64,000 nucleotides of DNA from Flabesymbios commensalis (lineage: Eukaryota; Annelida; Polychaeta; Terebellida; Flabelligeridae). The notes beneath the pieces are model-generated. The model had not been told where the DNA came from. It worked only from the letters and a program-made list of their open reading frames with translations, and did no database searches. The translations under genes and the position numbers were made by a program. This document shows, piece after piece, positions 22,436 to 35,340 of the stretch (position 1 is its first letter; the number at the start of each line of letters is the position of its first letter). The stretch is from assembly GCA_964017125.1 (NCBI GenBank), contig OZ024908.1:62317439-62381438 (forward strand). Reading direction: 5' to 3'.

Positions 22436-25400
22436 GAATTTATTTGTCTCTTGCTCGAGTGGGCGTGAGTAAACATTGTGATGATAATGCCCTTATAGTC
22501 CATAGCATGGACCAAAAGAAAGATATCTTTTGTCACATTGATGTAAATATAATGATACTGGTCATGAAATACATTTCAGCCATTACAACCTGCATATGGC
22601 TTTCAATTTTTTTACTGTTGCAACTCCCAAAGTCATCATCCTGCAACTGTAACATATCCCAGATTGTTTTGATGTATATATATTAATCTATAGACTTGTG
22701 AGTGATTTCACACAATCTTGGGGAGAACATTGCTGACTGTACGCCGTACAGTTTACGGACATAAATACGAGGAAATTCAAAGTCTGCTGTCAGTGTCATT
22801 CAGAAGTCTCTGAATATATTTTTGCATTTAAAAGTCAATCTATGTTGATCTAATCATCAAAGTATTATTTTATCCTTTCAGAATAAAAGTGCAGTGTTTA
22901 TTTTCATGGAGTTCCTCTGAAGTATATGTAAGCATCTATACGGTACAAAAAAGTGATTGTGGCCATCTGTGATTGTAAACTCTGATAAATATTCAACATT
23001 TACATTAGTGCAGAATTTTTTTGTTGGTGGAATTTCCATTTGAATGTAGTTTTTATTGACACTGCAAATAAAGTATTTCATTGCAGTTCACTTGAATCAA
23101 AATATATTATATATATATATATATTCAAATATAAAATTTTGCTCTTCAATTGTCATTTAATATTCAGGCAGAGAGTATTATTACATCGTACCCTTACAAT
23201 TCCTATAAAATCCATCGGTACATGCTTCGTCACGAAGAGAAAAGCTCATTATTGTATGGGATAGTTATCCAGATTGCATTTTGCAATTAGCAGAAGAGTT
23301 TTAAAGTTTAAAGCTGGATACATGTGTAAGTAGATAAAGCATAAACAAAATCTAAAGCTACTTAAATAATAAGAAAATAATGTGTGTTGGTTAGGTAACT
23401 AACGTACACCTAACACATATCCAACAACTGTTTTAACATTTACAGTATGTAACTGTCTTTGTTACACTACCAATACTAATCAAATAGTGCATTGAGAGCT
23501 CTTGGCTGTGTCGGGCTATGTATATGTTTAGACTATAAGCTTGTGTGAGGCTTCACCATACACAGCAGAAGTTTTTCTTTATTTTACCACATTTTTAATA
23601 AAGCTATAAATTTCTGTGTAGTAGAATATATGACATTTTTTTCTGTAGCTTGTTCCTAAATCAAACATGATTAATTTGTCAATGGATTAAATGCTATTTT
23701 GTATATCCTGATAAAATCATCAACTTACAGTTATTATTATATTGTAATGATTTTTAAGAATCAATTTCTCATACTAACAATATTTAAAAATCTCTCTCAT
23801 GCCTGTATCTGGCATTGTGTAGAAAACAATGTGTTTTGTGAATTATCACTTGTACTTTTGGGAAAGACCTCCATAAAAAATCTCACAATGCTTATAATTG
23901 TTTGTTAGTTGCCACATTGTTTTGAGTGATAGGACGTGATATGTATATAAAATTCCTATAATTATGTGCATTACATAACAGTATTGCCCGATAAAATTGT
24001 AATTGTACCTGACATTATTTTCTGACCTAAGAATGCTCTAATTTTAGGATTGTCTAGTTCTGGTAGTTGCTGCATGATATGCTAGCATCAAATTCTTTTG
24101 ACTCATGATTCTAGTAAGCACTATGATTTTTCAAGCCTTGTAATTATGATGGAGTATGTTGTATTTATGTGACTGTTTTCTCTTCAGAATGTAAAGGCCC
24201 AAAAAACAATAATTTGTTTTTCATTATGACCTTAACAATACTTGTATTGAAATAACCCTTTATTATTTCTTTTTTTTTCAACTGTTTTTACAAGCATCTT
24301 AAAAGGGACAACTTGATAATAATGTGGTACTTTTAACTCAGGAACAAATTTTACTGAAATTTTTTATGTAGACTTTCACTTGCATCACATCACATTGAAA
24401 AGATGCTGGTTGAGTAATATGGATAAATGGCCTGTATAAATTTGTTCTTGTCATAGCTCTTTACCAAAAGCGGGCTGTTTTGTCTTCAAAATAAATAGTT
24501 AGCAAACTTATGGTAATGTTCCAGTGATTTTCCTTTTTTGGTAAAAGTTTTTTTTTTGTAATGAAACTTGTAACTTATTGAATATGAGGAGAGTCCATTG
24601 AATCTACATGGAAGGAGACACATTATTATGATGTTGCTGGAATAGAAAGATAATATTCTTTTTTTTTCAACTTTTTGGAAACACTTATTGCTAGTTTTGA
24701 AGCTTATTAAAAATACAGAATGAAATATTTGTTCAGGTGAATTTTTCTGCTATTTAACTATTCCGCTGTGCCAAGTCCAAAAGGCTGTATTTGCTTACTT
24801 TAGGTACAAGTGAGCAAATTTTGGCTTGGCAGAGCGATATTAACTAATAGTACTTCATATTCCTTAATACATGTATTGTAGTGGCAGGATCAAGTCAATT
24901 GGTAGATCAGATTCCAGAAATACTAGCAGTGGGCTGTGTTTGCTCAATGCTAGGCCAACGTTGATTGAATATATTTTCCTTGGTGGCTTAGTATGGACCT
25001 GTATTTGTTGCATGTGAAAAGTGTATGTATTATGTACATGTATACTAATATGTCACTGCAATAATCTACATGAATGTATATATAAGATCTCAAAAATCCA
25101 AAGCTTCAAGGGTGTTTAAAATTGTGTGTTGGCTTTTTTTATAAAGTAGTCAAGACTGGAAGAAAATATCCCCGAAATGTTGGAATTCATTTGATGACAG
25201 ATTCCCATTTTTCTTTTGCAAGTCAGATTTATAGCATAACTTTATTATAAAATAATTTAAGGTTTTGATTTTTAACATTGTATTATGAATTGCTGATTTT
25301 TTTAAACATGTTAAATGTTGACAGTTATCATGATATTGAAATGTTATCAAAGAGATTTATTGATACTTAAATGTTAATATTTTTTGTGTGTATTGAGATG

Positions 25401-27310
25401 TATGATGAGGTATAGACAAGAGCACCCAGCAAACACAAAACATTTGTATAACATTTATACAACGTCGGCCTTACATCTTCAACGGTGGTCCTACATTGTA
25501 TAATACATTGTCATACAAATGTTTTGTATTTGCTACTGAGCATACACAAAACCATTCATTTTGTTAGCACATGTAGTAACTAACTTTGGAACAATTGTTT
25601 TTGAGACTTTGTGACGTTTTGACTTGCTTTGGGAAGCATTGTTCACATATTGATGCCCAAAAGTCATAAATTTTCCAAAACAATTGTTTCAAAGTTAGTA
25701 TAATTTACTTGTATCTCATTGATTCGTGGAACCTTGAATAACATTTTCAACATTCATTTTGTTATTATTTAATTGTATCATCACCATTTCTGCTAGGCCA
25801 CTACTTCATTTTTGTCTCCCTCTAAACATATAATGCGCCAAAAATATTTAATTTTTCCATGCGAATCAACAGGGATAATGTGTATGCTTCTTTAAAACAG
25901 GCAAAAATAAATTGTACATTTAAAGGTGTCTACTGAGTATTTGTTGTACACTTTTTTCTTAAGGAAAATGGTTAGATTAATGGTGATATTTGACAATTTG
26001 GTTGATTGCTAACTTGTAAAAAACTAATCTAGATATTTAAACCTTTTTTCTATGTTCTATATTTTATCTGTTTATAAATAGTAACTGCAAAATTGTAATA
26101 GTATTGTAATAGTATTTAAGACTACATTCCATGGTCATTTTGAATAATCCCCTGCCAAATTATTGCACATTTAAATAGCACTAACATTTTTCAAGCAAAC
26201 TGTTATTATTTGTTGATTAATAATTAATTGTTTCTATCGCTGTGCATACTAACATTAATTTGATGCTTTCTCTATTTGTGTTTAATAATATTTTTAATAC
26301 TAAAGTGCTGTTGATTTGTTATAATAAATATGCAGCCTGTTCTGCATTAAATGTCTGCATCTTTGGAACATCTATGGGATATATATTTTTTTCATAAAAG
26401 AAGAATATCACTTATCTGGACTAAGGCATTACAACATTGTTAGATAAATAAATAAATAAGTCTTCTCTCATAGTTGGGGACTATCCCTTTACCTCAAAAC
26501 AGTAGCTTAACATTTGTTTTAAATCTTCATTCATGCAACATTGTAACAACATTTGAGACCGCAAAAGTGTAATGAAAATTATTCATTAACTTAGAAACTG
26601 TGTTCTCTTAGTGGCACATGAATTCTTTCTAGGTTACACTGGGCATATAACATCTCAATGGATATTTTAAAAAGCTGACACTTGTCGCTGGCAATATCAC
26701 AAATTATCATGTTTTTCAAGATGAGAGTGTGGAGCCTCATTTTTATATGGCGATACAGTACCATATTCAAATCGTGAATGGTTGCATGTTGGTTTTGTGG
26801 GAATTTTTTCTTAAAAATAAAGTGAATCAGAATTTAGCCATATTGTAAAGATATTCTACAAATTTGAGTTTAATTGTCAGTTGAATCTAACGTCTTGCAC
26901 ACATGTTTTTTTAGTGGTACTTCATTTTCCCTCTGTACCGAATATACACTGTCACCATCACATATTCTAGTACCTATTATATATTGTGTGCACACATACT
27001 GTAATTGCAAAATACTATTAATCACTATTATTTCTTAATAGTGGGTGCTGCAAACAATTTCTCAGTACTATGATAAGTTAAGATAGATGATCTCCATAGG
27101 TTATGTATTGTCAATATATGGATAGGCATGCATGCAAGAGTAACAATGGCAATGTGCATCATCTATTTATAGCTATATATATATATATAAATATGAATGA
27201 TCTAATATGTACATGTGTATATCAACTGCCATTGTACGTCCAGCCCCGCTTCTTCATGTACAGTTCTGCCAGTTTGTTATGAACAATAAATGTGACGTTA
27301 CATGGAAATA
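22436..27310 (+). other. Probable long 3' UTR or downstream region of ENSA
   Basis: About 4.9 kb of AT-rich, largely single-copy DNA follows the ENSA stop. Candidate poly(A) signals are AATAAA at 23067-23072 and at 27285-27290; the second is followed by a GT-rich stretch (tgttttgtttt, about 27311). Vertebrate ENSA/ARPP19 transcripts also have long 3' UTRs. Which signal is used cannot be told from the sequence. A MITE at 25425-25537 lies within it. Confidence 0.4.
25425..25537. mobile_element. 113-bp palindromic MITE, CCCAGCAAACAC family
   Basis: The left CCCAGCAAACACAAAACATT and the right 'aaatgttttgtatttgctac' are inverted repeats. The centre carries the family's 'acgtcggcc' / 'aacggtggtcc' pairing. 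Confidence 0.75.
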
Positions 27311-27721
27311 TGTTTTGTTTTACCCCTTTCAGTGCACAGCCTGTCTTTAGACATGAGAATCTGACGTCTAAATATGTGCGTAACGACGGTCCCCGTACTG
27401 AAAGAATAAAACGTATAATGATTTCAAATTGAAAAAAAGCCTTTTGTCTCCGAGTTTATACAAACATATTTCAGCTTTGCAAGGGTTTATTATTGGGGAC
27501 CTCTGGGTAAGTAGTGATGCGGTACTTCAGGAGTGTTATTACTTTATCTACAAGAGTATAATAATCTTATCAGGAAGCGAACATTGAACCACTTCGCCCA
27601 AGACCCGAAATTGTGCAAACGGTATTAGTAGCTAGCGCTTATTATATTGTTATTTATTAAGTCTCCACCAACTATGTGGTGGAGACTTTGTTTTAGTGCT
27701 GTCTATTGTTGTTGACGTAAA
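27311..27721. other. Intergenic stretch with one perfect hairpin
   Basis: 27659-27688 forms a hairpin with perfect 12-bp arms AAGTCTCCACCA / TGGTGGAGACTT and a 6-base loop. A diverged version occurs at about 21282-21312. At about 27324-27406 'ccctttcagtgcac' and 'ccgtactgaaag' may be ends of MITE debris. Confidence 0.5.
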
Positions 27722-28570
27722 CGCTCTCCAGTCGCCAATATTTGTCCGGTTTTCGCAATTTTTTTTCTGAACACTCTTTGATGGATTATCCTGTTCAAGT
27801 TCGAAAATCAGCTAATTTGCATATCCAAGATGGCCGCCACGGGCTGATTTGCATATCCACTATCGATGATCGCCGTACACACTCTCCAGTCGCCAATATT
27901 CATCTGATCATCCCGAATTTTTATCTGAACACCCTCTGAATGACTATCCTGTCTGAGTTTGAAAATCAGCTAATTTGCATATATTCAACGTGGCCGCCAT
28001 GGGCTAATTTGCACATCCAAGATCGACATAAACACTCTTCAGTCGCAAATATTCATCCGGTCTTCGCAATTTTTTTCCTGAACACCCTGTGATGGATTAT
28101 TCTGGTTGAGTTTGAAAATCAGCTAATTTGCATATTCAACATGGCCGCCATGGGCTAATTTGCATATTCAAGATCGCCGTAAACGCTCTCCAGTTGCCAA
28201 TATTTATCCGATCTTCGCAATTTTTTTTTTCGAACACCCTCTGATGTATTATCCTGTCTGAGCCAGAAAATCAGCTAATTTACATACTCAACATGGCCGC
28301 CATGGGCTAATTTGCATATCCAAGATCGACGTAAACACTCTCCAGTTGCCAATATTCATCTGATCTGATATTCATCTTTTCTCAACACTCTTATAGATTA
28401 TCCTGGTCAAGTTTGAAAAACAGCTGATTTGCATATTCAACATGGCCGCCATGGGCTATTTTGTATATCCAAGATCGATGAAAACACTCTCCAGTCGCCA
28501 ATGTCATTAGATCTTCGCAATTTTTTTTCTGGACACCCCAATTTGCATATCCAAGATGGCTGCCATGCCA
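27722..28570 (+). repeat. Tandem array, unit 149-158 bp, about 5.5 copies, rich in ATTTGCAT and ATGGCCGCCAT
   Basis: The unit start 'gtcgccaatatt' recurs at 27731, 27889, 28042, 28193, 28345 and 28494. Each unit has 'ctgaacaccctctgatg', 'gaaaatcagctaatttgcat' and 'catggccgccatgggc'. The POU octamer ATTTGCAT is perfect eight times, and a YY1-like ATGGCCGCCA occurs in most units. Confidence 0.88.
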
Positions 28571-28665
28571 CTTATGTTATATAGCCCCATCGTTACTGCA
28601 TTGACAATAAACTTTTAATTGTCGAAGGTGATGCCCAATTCCATTACTAAATATTATTCCATTTT

Positions 28666-28699
28666 TATCCCCCGCCCACGAAGTAGGGGCGGGGGGTAT
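28666..28699. repeat. GC-rich hairpin ATCCCCCGCCC / GGGGCGGGGGG
   Basis: A strong inverted repeat around 'acgaagta' lies at the head of the next array. Similar CCCC-GCC/GGC-GGGG hairpins occur near 29270, 58920 and 60955, at the edges of other arrays. This suggests a terminal feature shared by a repeat superfamily. Confidence 0.65.
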
Positions 28700-28740
28700 T
28701 GTCATCACCATGTCTTGACGTGCGTCTGTGTTTCGTTTCT

Positions 28741-29250
28741 GGACGATATCTCTGAAACCGTTAGCCGGAATATTTTCATATTGCATACACGCATCTCTTA
28801 GGGGATGTAGATTGGCCTTTCGGGGGTTATGACCTTTGACCTAGTTTTTTACCTTTGTCTTTGATTTTAAGGCGATTATTGACTTTAATTGATTGCGGAT
28901 GATAAGTTCAGTTTGCGGACGATATCTTGCGCAGCGTTTGCTTCATTGTTTTCATACTGCACACACACATCCCTCAGGTGGTGTAGATGTGCCTTTTGGC
29001 GGTTATCACTTTGACCTAATTGTTGACCTTCGATTTTGAGGCCATTATTGACTTAATTGATGGCAGACGATAAGCTCACTTTCCGGACCATAGTTTGGGA
29101 AGCGTTTGGTGGATTGTTTTCATATTGCCACACACAACCGTTAAGGGGTGTACATGTGCCATTTTTGGGGTTGTGACCTTTGACCTATTTCTTAACCTTT
29201 GACTTTGATGCCATTATTGACTTTAATTAATGGTAGAGGATATCGTTAGC
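28741..29250 (+). repeat. Tandem array, unit 168-176 bp, three copies, with TGACCTTTGACCT motifs
   Basis: Units start at about 28741 (ggacgatatc), 28917 and 29085. Each contains 'ttttcatattgcacacac', 'gtagatgtgcc', a TGACCTTTGACCT-type DR1 and 'cattattgactttaatt'. The DR1 is perfect in units 1 and 3. Confidence 0.85.
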
Positions 29251-31262
29251 GTCAGCGCTCTTGTTCATCCCCTGCCAAGAGTCAGTTTTCGACCACAAAA
29301 TATTAGAAACGCTCTTTTGGACGGTAGTTGGCGTATCTAAGATTCGGCAGTGATTTATCTGATAAATAAATTGTTTATTACAAGCAGGAAAATTTCACCT
29401 TAATTAAAGTATCTGGACTACGTTTTTTTTCCCTACGTTGTTAAATTTGGGATATTTCGTACAGTGGCCCGCGTGGGGTGACGACCAACGACCTCCAAGC
29501 CTAAGTCAAAGCTCGAAACGAGCACCTAAACTAGCTGAAAGGTGAGCTATCGTGAGAGTAGGCCTACGTACCAATCCACAATAATTTTATTTCTGGGTGT
29601 ACCCTCGTGGGCAGGTTTGTATGCTGTTAGTTGTCATCCAGCTCTTGATGAGATCACACCTACTCAGCTGTTACTCCAACCTCTAAACTAGATGAAAAGG
29701 TGATTTCGACAATGTTATCAGCCCAGAAACGCATTGCTTTTATATTTTAGAGTCATATGAATTTGAATGCATTCTCCTCAGTTTTTATGAAAATTTCGTT
29801 CAGTTCACAAGATTATATTGCCTATTTCAGGTGAAATCCATGGCAAACGTACACTGAAACAGTGTTCGTTTAATGTAGGGCCAGTCAAATCAATCAAATC
29901 ATATTTATTTTAAATCCGTTTTTGTGAACAATACAAACATTAGCCAAAGGTTATTCTCTCGAGTTGTAATTTTAAAATCAACATAATATTACAACTAGAG
30001 CCTGATGGCACTGAAGTAGAGCTTGTGCCGGGCTCCAGGGTCATTGTTTTAACAGGCCCGTGCCCAGAAATTTTTGAAGGGGGGGTCGAATTTTGGATTG
30101 CTGGGGTATTTTCGTGCGACCCTCTCGAGCCCCCGTTCAGCTCAATGTTGTTTTCAAAGTTTAGTCGGGGAGGGGGGGGGGGGGGTAGGGGCGGTGGTGG
30201 TCATGCGTTGCACGTGTAAATACGCCCCCCAACTGCGTCTCTGTGCTTATTAGTAGGCCTCTATATCCGGTCTATTAGAGATAATCGGGTAGGCCTACCC
30301 TAATGGAAATAGGTCAAATCTGTGAAGCTCAATGACCTTGACCTCCTTTGTTTTCACCGAGCTGGCTTATACAATGAAGTATGAGGGAGGGTTCTTATAT
30401 AACCTTGTTTTCACTGAGTGACGTCACTGCGTTTCACAGCTAGCCACTCCCTGTGTGACCCTGGGCTGGGACCAGGGTCTGGGACTGTGGTGCAGTTAAT
30501 TATTCAAAGCCGATCTATTAAACAGAAACTGTTTATATTAATCTGACAGTTTGGGCGGTATAGGCATATATTAAATATTTAAATATTTAATAAAAATAAT
30601 AATATTTAAAATATTTAAATATATATGCATATATAGGCATACCCCAGTCAATAACAGGTAGGGGGAGGTACAAAAGAACGTGCCTAGCCTAGGCACATTG
30701 CATGCTCAGATGTGATGGCAGTGTGTAGTGTTCAGATTGAAATAACTGAGTCAGGAGACAGATTAACTACTTCCACTGCCACAGTCGTTGAGCCAATGTT
30801 GATTTATTGATAGACCAGCGTAATAACAGTGTGAGACTGCAGGACAACATTAAATAGACTCACTATAATAGAACTCACTATAATAGAACTCACAACTCGA
30901 TAAGCCTAGATTAGTGAGATTGCAAAGTTATCGATATAATTAGTGAGTTAATAACTTGATGTTGAGTTGAAAACAATAATAGCCTAATTTAAATGTCACT
31001 TCTGGGGCTTCGCATATGGCTATGAGATTCATTAAGCATAGCAGGATTAGGCTATGCATTGCCTGAGGGGTGTTTTTAAAGTTTTCAGAACGTATTCAGA
31101 CTGTAGGCACCAGTAGGCCCTAGGCCTAAGTTTTTACTACTAATGAATTGTTTTTTTTTGCTGGTTTAATGTCGTCTATGAAGCTCGCCCAACAATAATG
31201 CCCCATCGAGTGAATGTTTGTTTTGTTGGGCAGTGAGTGGCCCCATACATGTGTATTGGCGG
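29251..31262. other. Intergenic mosaic, no gene recognised
   Basis: Contents are a G-rich degenerate repeat at 30050-30200 ('gaagggggggtcgaatttt' and a run of 12 G's), an AT palindrome cluster at 30550-30640 (atttaaatatttaa), and a short duplication 'actataatagaactc' at about 30861-30890. The rest is unassigned. Confidence 0.45.
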
Positions 31263-31660
31263 GCCAGCAGAGACAAGACGTTGAATCAAAGTTGGCTTAA
31301 CGTTTGTCCAACGTCGTAGATTGTGGAGAAATGTTGAACGCACATTGATTTAACGTCTCCTTGTGTCAGCTGAGTATTGTGTATGCCTCTGGGACAGACT
31401 GCCCATACAGCCTTTACAGGCAAACACGCATACCGCTGGACAATCACATGCAGCCAGCGTTGTTTCAATGCTGGCACACCGTCTACGACGCTGGCCCAAC
31501 ATTTGGTCAGCGTTGCCGTATTAGGCTTACTATTAATAACAAGTGCACTTCCCAGCAAACACGAGACGTTGACCTAATGTTGTTTTAATGTCGGCCATGC
31601 GGGCCGACGTCGGAGACGGCGGGCCAACATTCAAACAACATTGGATCATAGTAGGTCACG
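31263..31660. mobile_element. Cluster of CCCAGCAAACAC-type palindromic MITEs
   Basis: At least two members are adjacent. One runs from 'ccagcagagacaagacgttg' (31263) to about 31375. The other runs from CCCAGCAAACACGAGACGTT (31551) to about 31650, with the central palindrome 'gggccgacgtcggagacggcgggcc'-like pairing. 31440-31520 holds a third partial copy ('cagcgttgtttcaatgctgg'). Confidence 0.65.
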
Positions 31661-32179
31661 TGTCGTATACGGTACTGGCAGCTTGGTATTGCAAGGCAGG
31701 TCAAAGCACTGAGTGTCAAAGTGTATTGCTAAGGTCACGTGTCACCTAACAGACATGGCTGACATAGTATTGTACATGATAGGAATTGATGCGTTATTTA
31801 GATCAGTTTTCATCTGATCAGCTGATCCAAAATCTCAAAATCTGGCTTCGTGATGCAACAAAAAAAGTTATTCTTAACACACACATGGAGTTAGTTATGC
31901 TCCCAATTCCACAAATTTAAAGTTATTGCCGTGAAATTAATCATGCAGAAAACCACTCAGACCCACATAGACCGAAAAAGTAAAGCGACCCTCTACTAAT
32001 AACACACATTAAAGTATTTACACATGCATTTTAAAAGTATAGTAAAGGAAGCTATTGTTAAACGATTGATTGAATGAGTAGATAAAATATTATATATTGT
32101 TTTGCATATACTTAGAAAAGTTTTAAAACATTGTATATTTAAAACATGATATAGATTACAGTATTCGAGACTTAAAAAA
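31661..32179. other. Intergenic stretch, nothing recognised
   Basis: AT-rich sequence; no long frame, repeat array or RNA-gene signal was seen. Confidence 0.4.
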
Positions 32180-32890
32180 AATTATCACAGCATATATATT
32201 TAAAAAAAAGTAATTTATCAAAGCCATTTTCTATTGGTTCCTCGAGCAACAACCACACCTGTTTCCCGATAGCCCACTCCATCATTTCATGCGAGTCTTG
32301 GAACTGGGGAGAGAGGGAGCATTCCTAGTTGTTTCCGGAAAAATGTTCCAAATGCGTGGGGCCCGATATGAAAAATAATTTACTCTTATGTTTATTGGTT
32401 TTGTATGATGGTATAAGTATAATTTTGAATTTCTATTACAATAAATAAGTAGCTCAGTGCTTAATCATGGATAATTTTGTAAGTGAGAATAGCAATACTC
32501 CTCCCCCTGCCCAGTTCCAAGGTCGGCAGTTTGGTCTTGTGCAGGAGCTCATGGTATATTGTATCATAATCTTCTTACACTAACTGTAGGGCTCTCTCTT
32601 GTATTTTTTGTATTCTCCAGACGCTGGTCTTCCCACAGAAGTGTCATACAACTGAACAAAATTCAAAGTTACAAAGAATGAAAATTCTAAATATGGCCAT
32701 TCGATCTGTCTTTTCATTTTATAAAAGTTGATATAATAGTCTCTTCAGTACATCTTTAGTGATTTCCGGTTCTAAAACATATTGTTGAATATAAAGTCCA
32801 AATTGAACTCGAACAGTCTTACGTGGTCTTCTGAAGATAATTTGATTCCGTCTTTTTCAATTTCTATATCATTTTATATACTGTACGTTT
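32180..32890 (-). pseudogene. LINE reverse transcriptase C-terminal fragment, broken
   Basis: Reverse-strand pieces in several frames read IEIEKDGIKLSSEDHVR, FDLNFIFNNMF-like, YKMKRQIEWPYLEFSFFVTL, then LLHKTKLPTLELGRGRSIA-like and 'TYKIIHDQ'. This is the order of the C-terminal half of CR1/Jockey-like LINE ORF2 (the usual 'IQERALRFVYDDY.S.YEELL' region). Many frame changes show it is long dead. Confidence 0.6.
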
Positions 32891-33059
32891 ATGAATATTG
32901 CCTGGAATTTCCCAGGGTTGGCCAGCATCTGATTTAGTGTGAACCATGCGGCCCAAGTGTAGGCTAGTAGTCTGCTCGACACCAGAACTGAATGACTGGT
33001 GCTGATTGACAATTTAACACCACGTCGTGAATGAAATACCGTCTTTCATTGGATGGATG

Positions 33060-33192
33060 TTCCAACGGACAGGCAATATGGCTTATGTGCTGGTATCGGA
33101 CAAGTAATATGACGCATGTACTCGAATCGAACAAGACAGTAATGTGACGTATGTAAAATAAATAGACAAGCAATATGGCGTACATGTCGATA
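33060..33192. repeat. Minisatellite, unit about 31-35 bp, four copies
   Basis: The unit is approximately 'gacaagcaatatggcgtatgt' plus a variable 'actcgaatcg' part, at about 33069, 33100, 33131 and 33166. A frame crosses it on the minus strand but only reflects the repeat. Confidence 0.6.
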
Positions 33193-33529
33193 AAAATCTT
33201 ATTTTTTATATATTATGCAAGATACAAACTAACAAAATTAATTTGATTCTGACGTAGAAATCTATGCTGTAAATCGCGAGAATTCATAGGCCCTATAACA
33301 CCAAAATTACACATCGTAGGCCTCACCAGTCAGTTATTTTCATTTATCTCAAAACTACCTCGCACCCACATACACCATCAACGACAATAACTTAAAACTG
33401 CGTGAGCTGCCGATATTATACATGGTGATGGGTGAAAGCAAATAATCATAGCATATTATGCCAAGGAACCTGCAGGAATTAACAGATGGGGAGAGGGCGC
33501 CGAATTAAGTATAGGGCATACAAACCACA

Positions 33530-34340
33530 GATGACACTCAGATCCCCTCTTATGCTTTAGAGAAGACCTAACAATAACCCTGATAATGATTTTTGCATAA
33601 ATACTTCCATTAATAACTACTGCACTACTCATTTGTTGATTTGTGGAGACTTCAATTTTAAATATATTGACTGGGCACATATTGTGAAAACAATCGGAGC
33701 TTAGCATTTTTGGAGTCAATCAGAGATTGTTGCTTGTATTGACATGTGACGAAACCTACAAGTGGTAGAGCAAGAGACCAGCCGAGCACAATAGACCTGA
33801 TATTGACATGATCACGAAACTAAACCACAAAGCACCTATAGGGAAAAATGACCATGAAGTGATTATATATATAGTACCTACATCAAGTGCTATTTGGAAC
33901 CATCAAAAGTGAATGCGAAGCGTTATTTGTACATTACGGGGGAGTATGTGAAAATGGGGGCACATTTGAATAGCATCGACTGGGAGGAATTATTCAAAGT
34001 ATGCCCCCAGGATGTAGATGGACAGTATAACATACTAACAAAGGAAATTCAAGAAAGCATTCACTTTTGGTGGATTAGTCGCGAGCAAACAACAGACAAA
34101 GTACCACTCAGTAGTGATGTGAGGAAGGCTTCAGGAAGAAAAACCGAGCTTATCAACGTTGCATGGAACTCAAGACTAGAAATTCACCTCAGCATAGAAC
34201 GGTAGATAAGTGGAGAGAATATACCTACGAAACAAAGCATCAATTAAAGCTAGTGAGTAGAGCATAGAAGATATTTTACAACGTTGTTGCAAAATCTTCT
34301 AAAACCAATCCAACGAAGGTTTGGCGTTATATATGGGCAA
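33530..34340 (+). pseudogene. CR1-like LINE fragment: endonuclease end and linker
   Basis: LLICGDFNFKYIDW at about 33635-33677 is the GDFN...DW motif of the APE-type endonuclease. Shifted-frame pieces resembling 'GRARDQPSTIDLI' and 'PIGKNDHEVI' follow (about 33750-33870). An open stretch at 33894-34205 (SIDWEELFKVCPQDVDGQYN...) matches the region between endonuclease and reverse transcriptase, and 'KSSKTNPTKVWRYI' lies near 34290-34335. The reverse transcriptase is absent. Confidence 0.75.
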
Positions 34341-34499
34341 TTTCACGTAAAGGGCACACAAAAAGTCTCATAGCATGTCAAAAATAAAAACCTTCCATGT
34401 ATAATAATTTCACAACTTTTGACAGCGAGATGTCATTCCCCAACATCAGTTAAATTTCCAGAGCTTAATTATGCCCATGAATGAAGATATTGACTTGTG

Positions 34500-35200
34500 A
34501 AATGTATGCTGTTTTTGCGTGTACTGGAGGGGACATTTGTTTTAACAATCATTAGTATCTGCTCAAATGCTAATAATGTAGGTGATTTGAAAATCCTAAC
34601 CCCTATTTTTTTTTATTTTATTGTCATGTTTCTAATGTGTTGTACCCGTATTTCACATGTATATAGATTTGATATTCATTTGAAATGTGACAAATGAAAT
34701 TTTGCGTTACACTCAAGTATGAATTGTACAGCATTTACTTCGACAGCTCAACAAATTAGTGCTCTGACATCAACTAAATATACACATATAGCTTGAATAT
34801 TATATATGACATATTTTGTGCATTTTTACAGTGCTTTTTCATGCGAATCCTCTGCACAATTATATGTGTGACAAACTGTACTGGAGGGGACATTTTTTTA
34901 ACGGTTGAAATAACAACATCACAAGTGCTATAAATGCATACTTCAGATCAGTAAAACATGATATGTTGCTCAACATTTCATATTCTAATTTTGCTCCAAT
35001 ATATATTGTTATTAATCAACATTTTGTTTTCAAATTGAGCAACTATTTGTCTGCATCGTATTAAACACCATCAAGGAAAAACAATGGAAAATAATTTTGA
35101 TTTTTGTGACATAACTTGGACAATGTCACGGTGTTCAAGCTAATATCATAAAATGTACTGGAGAGGACATATTTTTTTTAACAACAATAACAAACCTGTA
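34500..35200 (+). repeat. Three spaced copies of the TGTACTGGAGGGGACATT box
   Basis: The box is at 34520, 34877 and 35154 (the last has one mismatch), each followed within 8 bases by TTTAACRR. Sequence between the boxes is AT-rich and much less conserved. The family continues at 38702-39110. Confidence 0.75.
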
Positions 35201-35340
35201 AGCATGAATGATCACTCAATAATTCAACTGAATAACAAGTAAACTACTAGAAAGAGATAAAATAGCATCATCAGTCATAGTTTACAAACATCTACATCAC
35301 TATTATTCCAATATAACCGCAGAGACAGTTAGTGTATCCA

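Noticed and set aside
27722-28570. CRISPR-like regular spacing
   Set aside because: The whole unit is repeated with no unique spacers, and the genome is eukaryotic.
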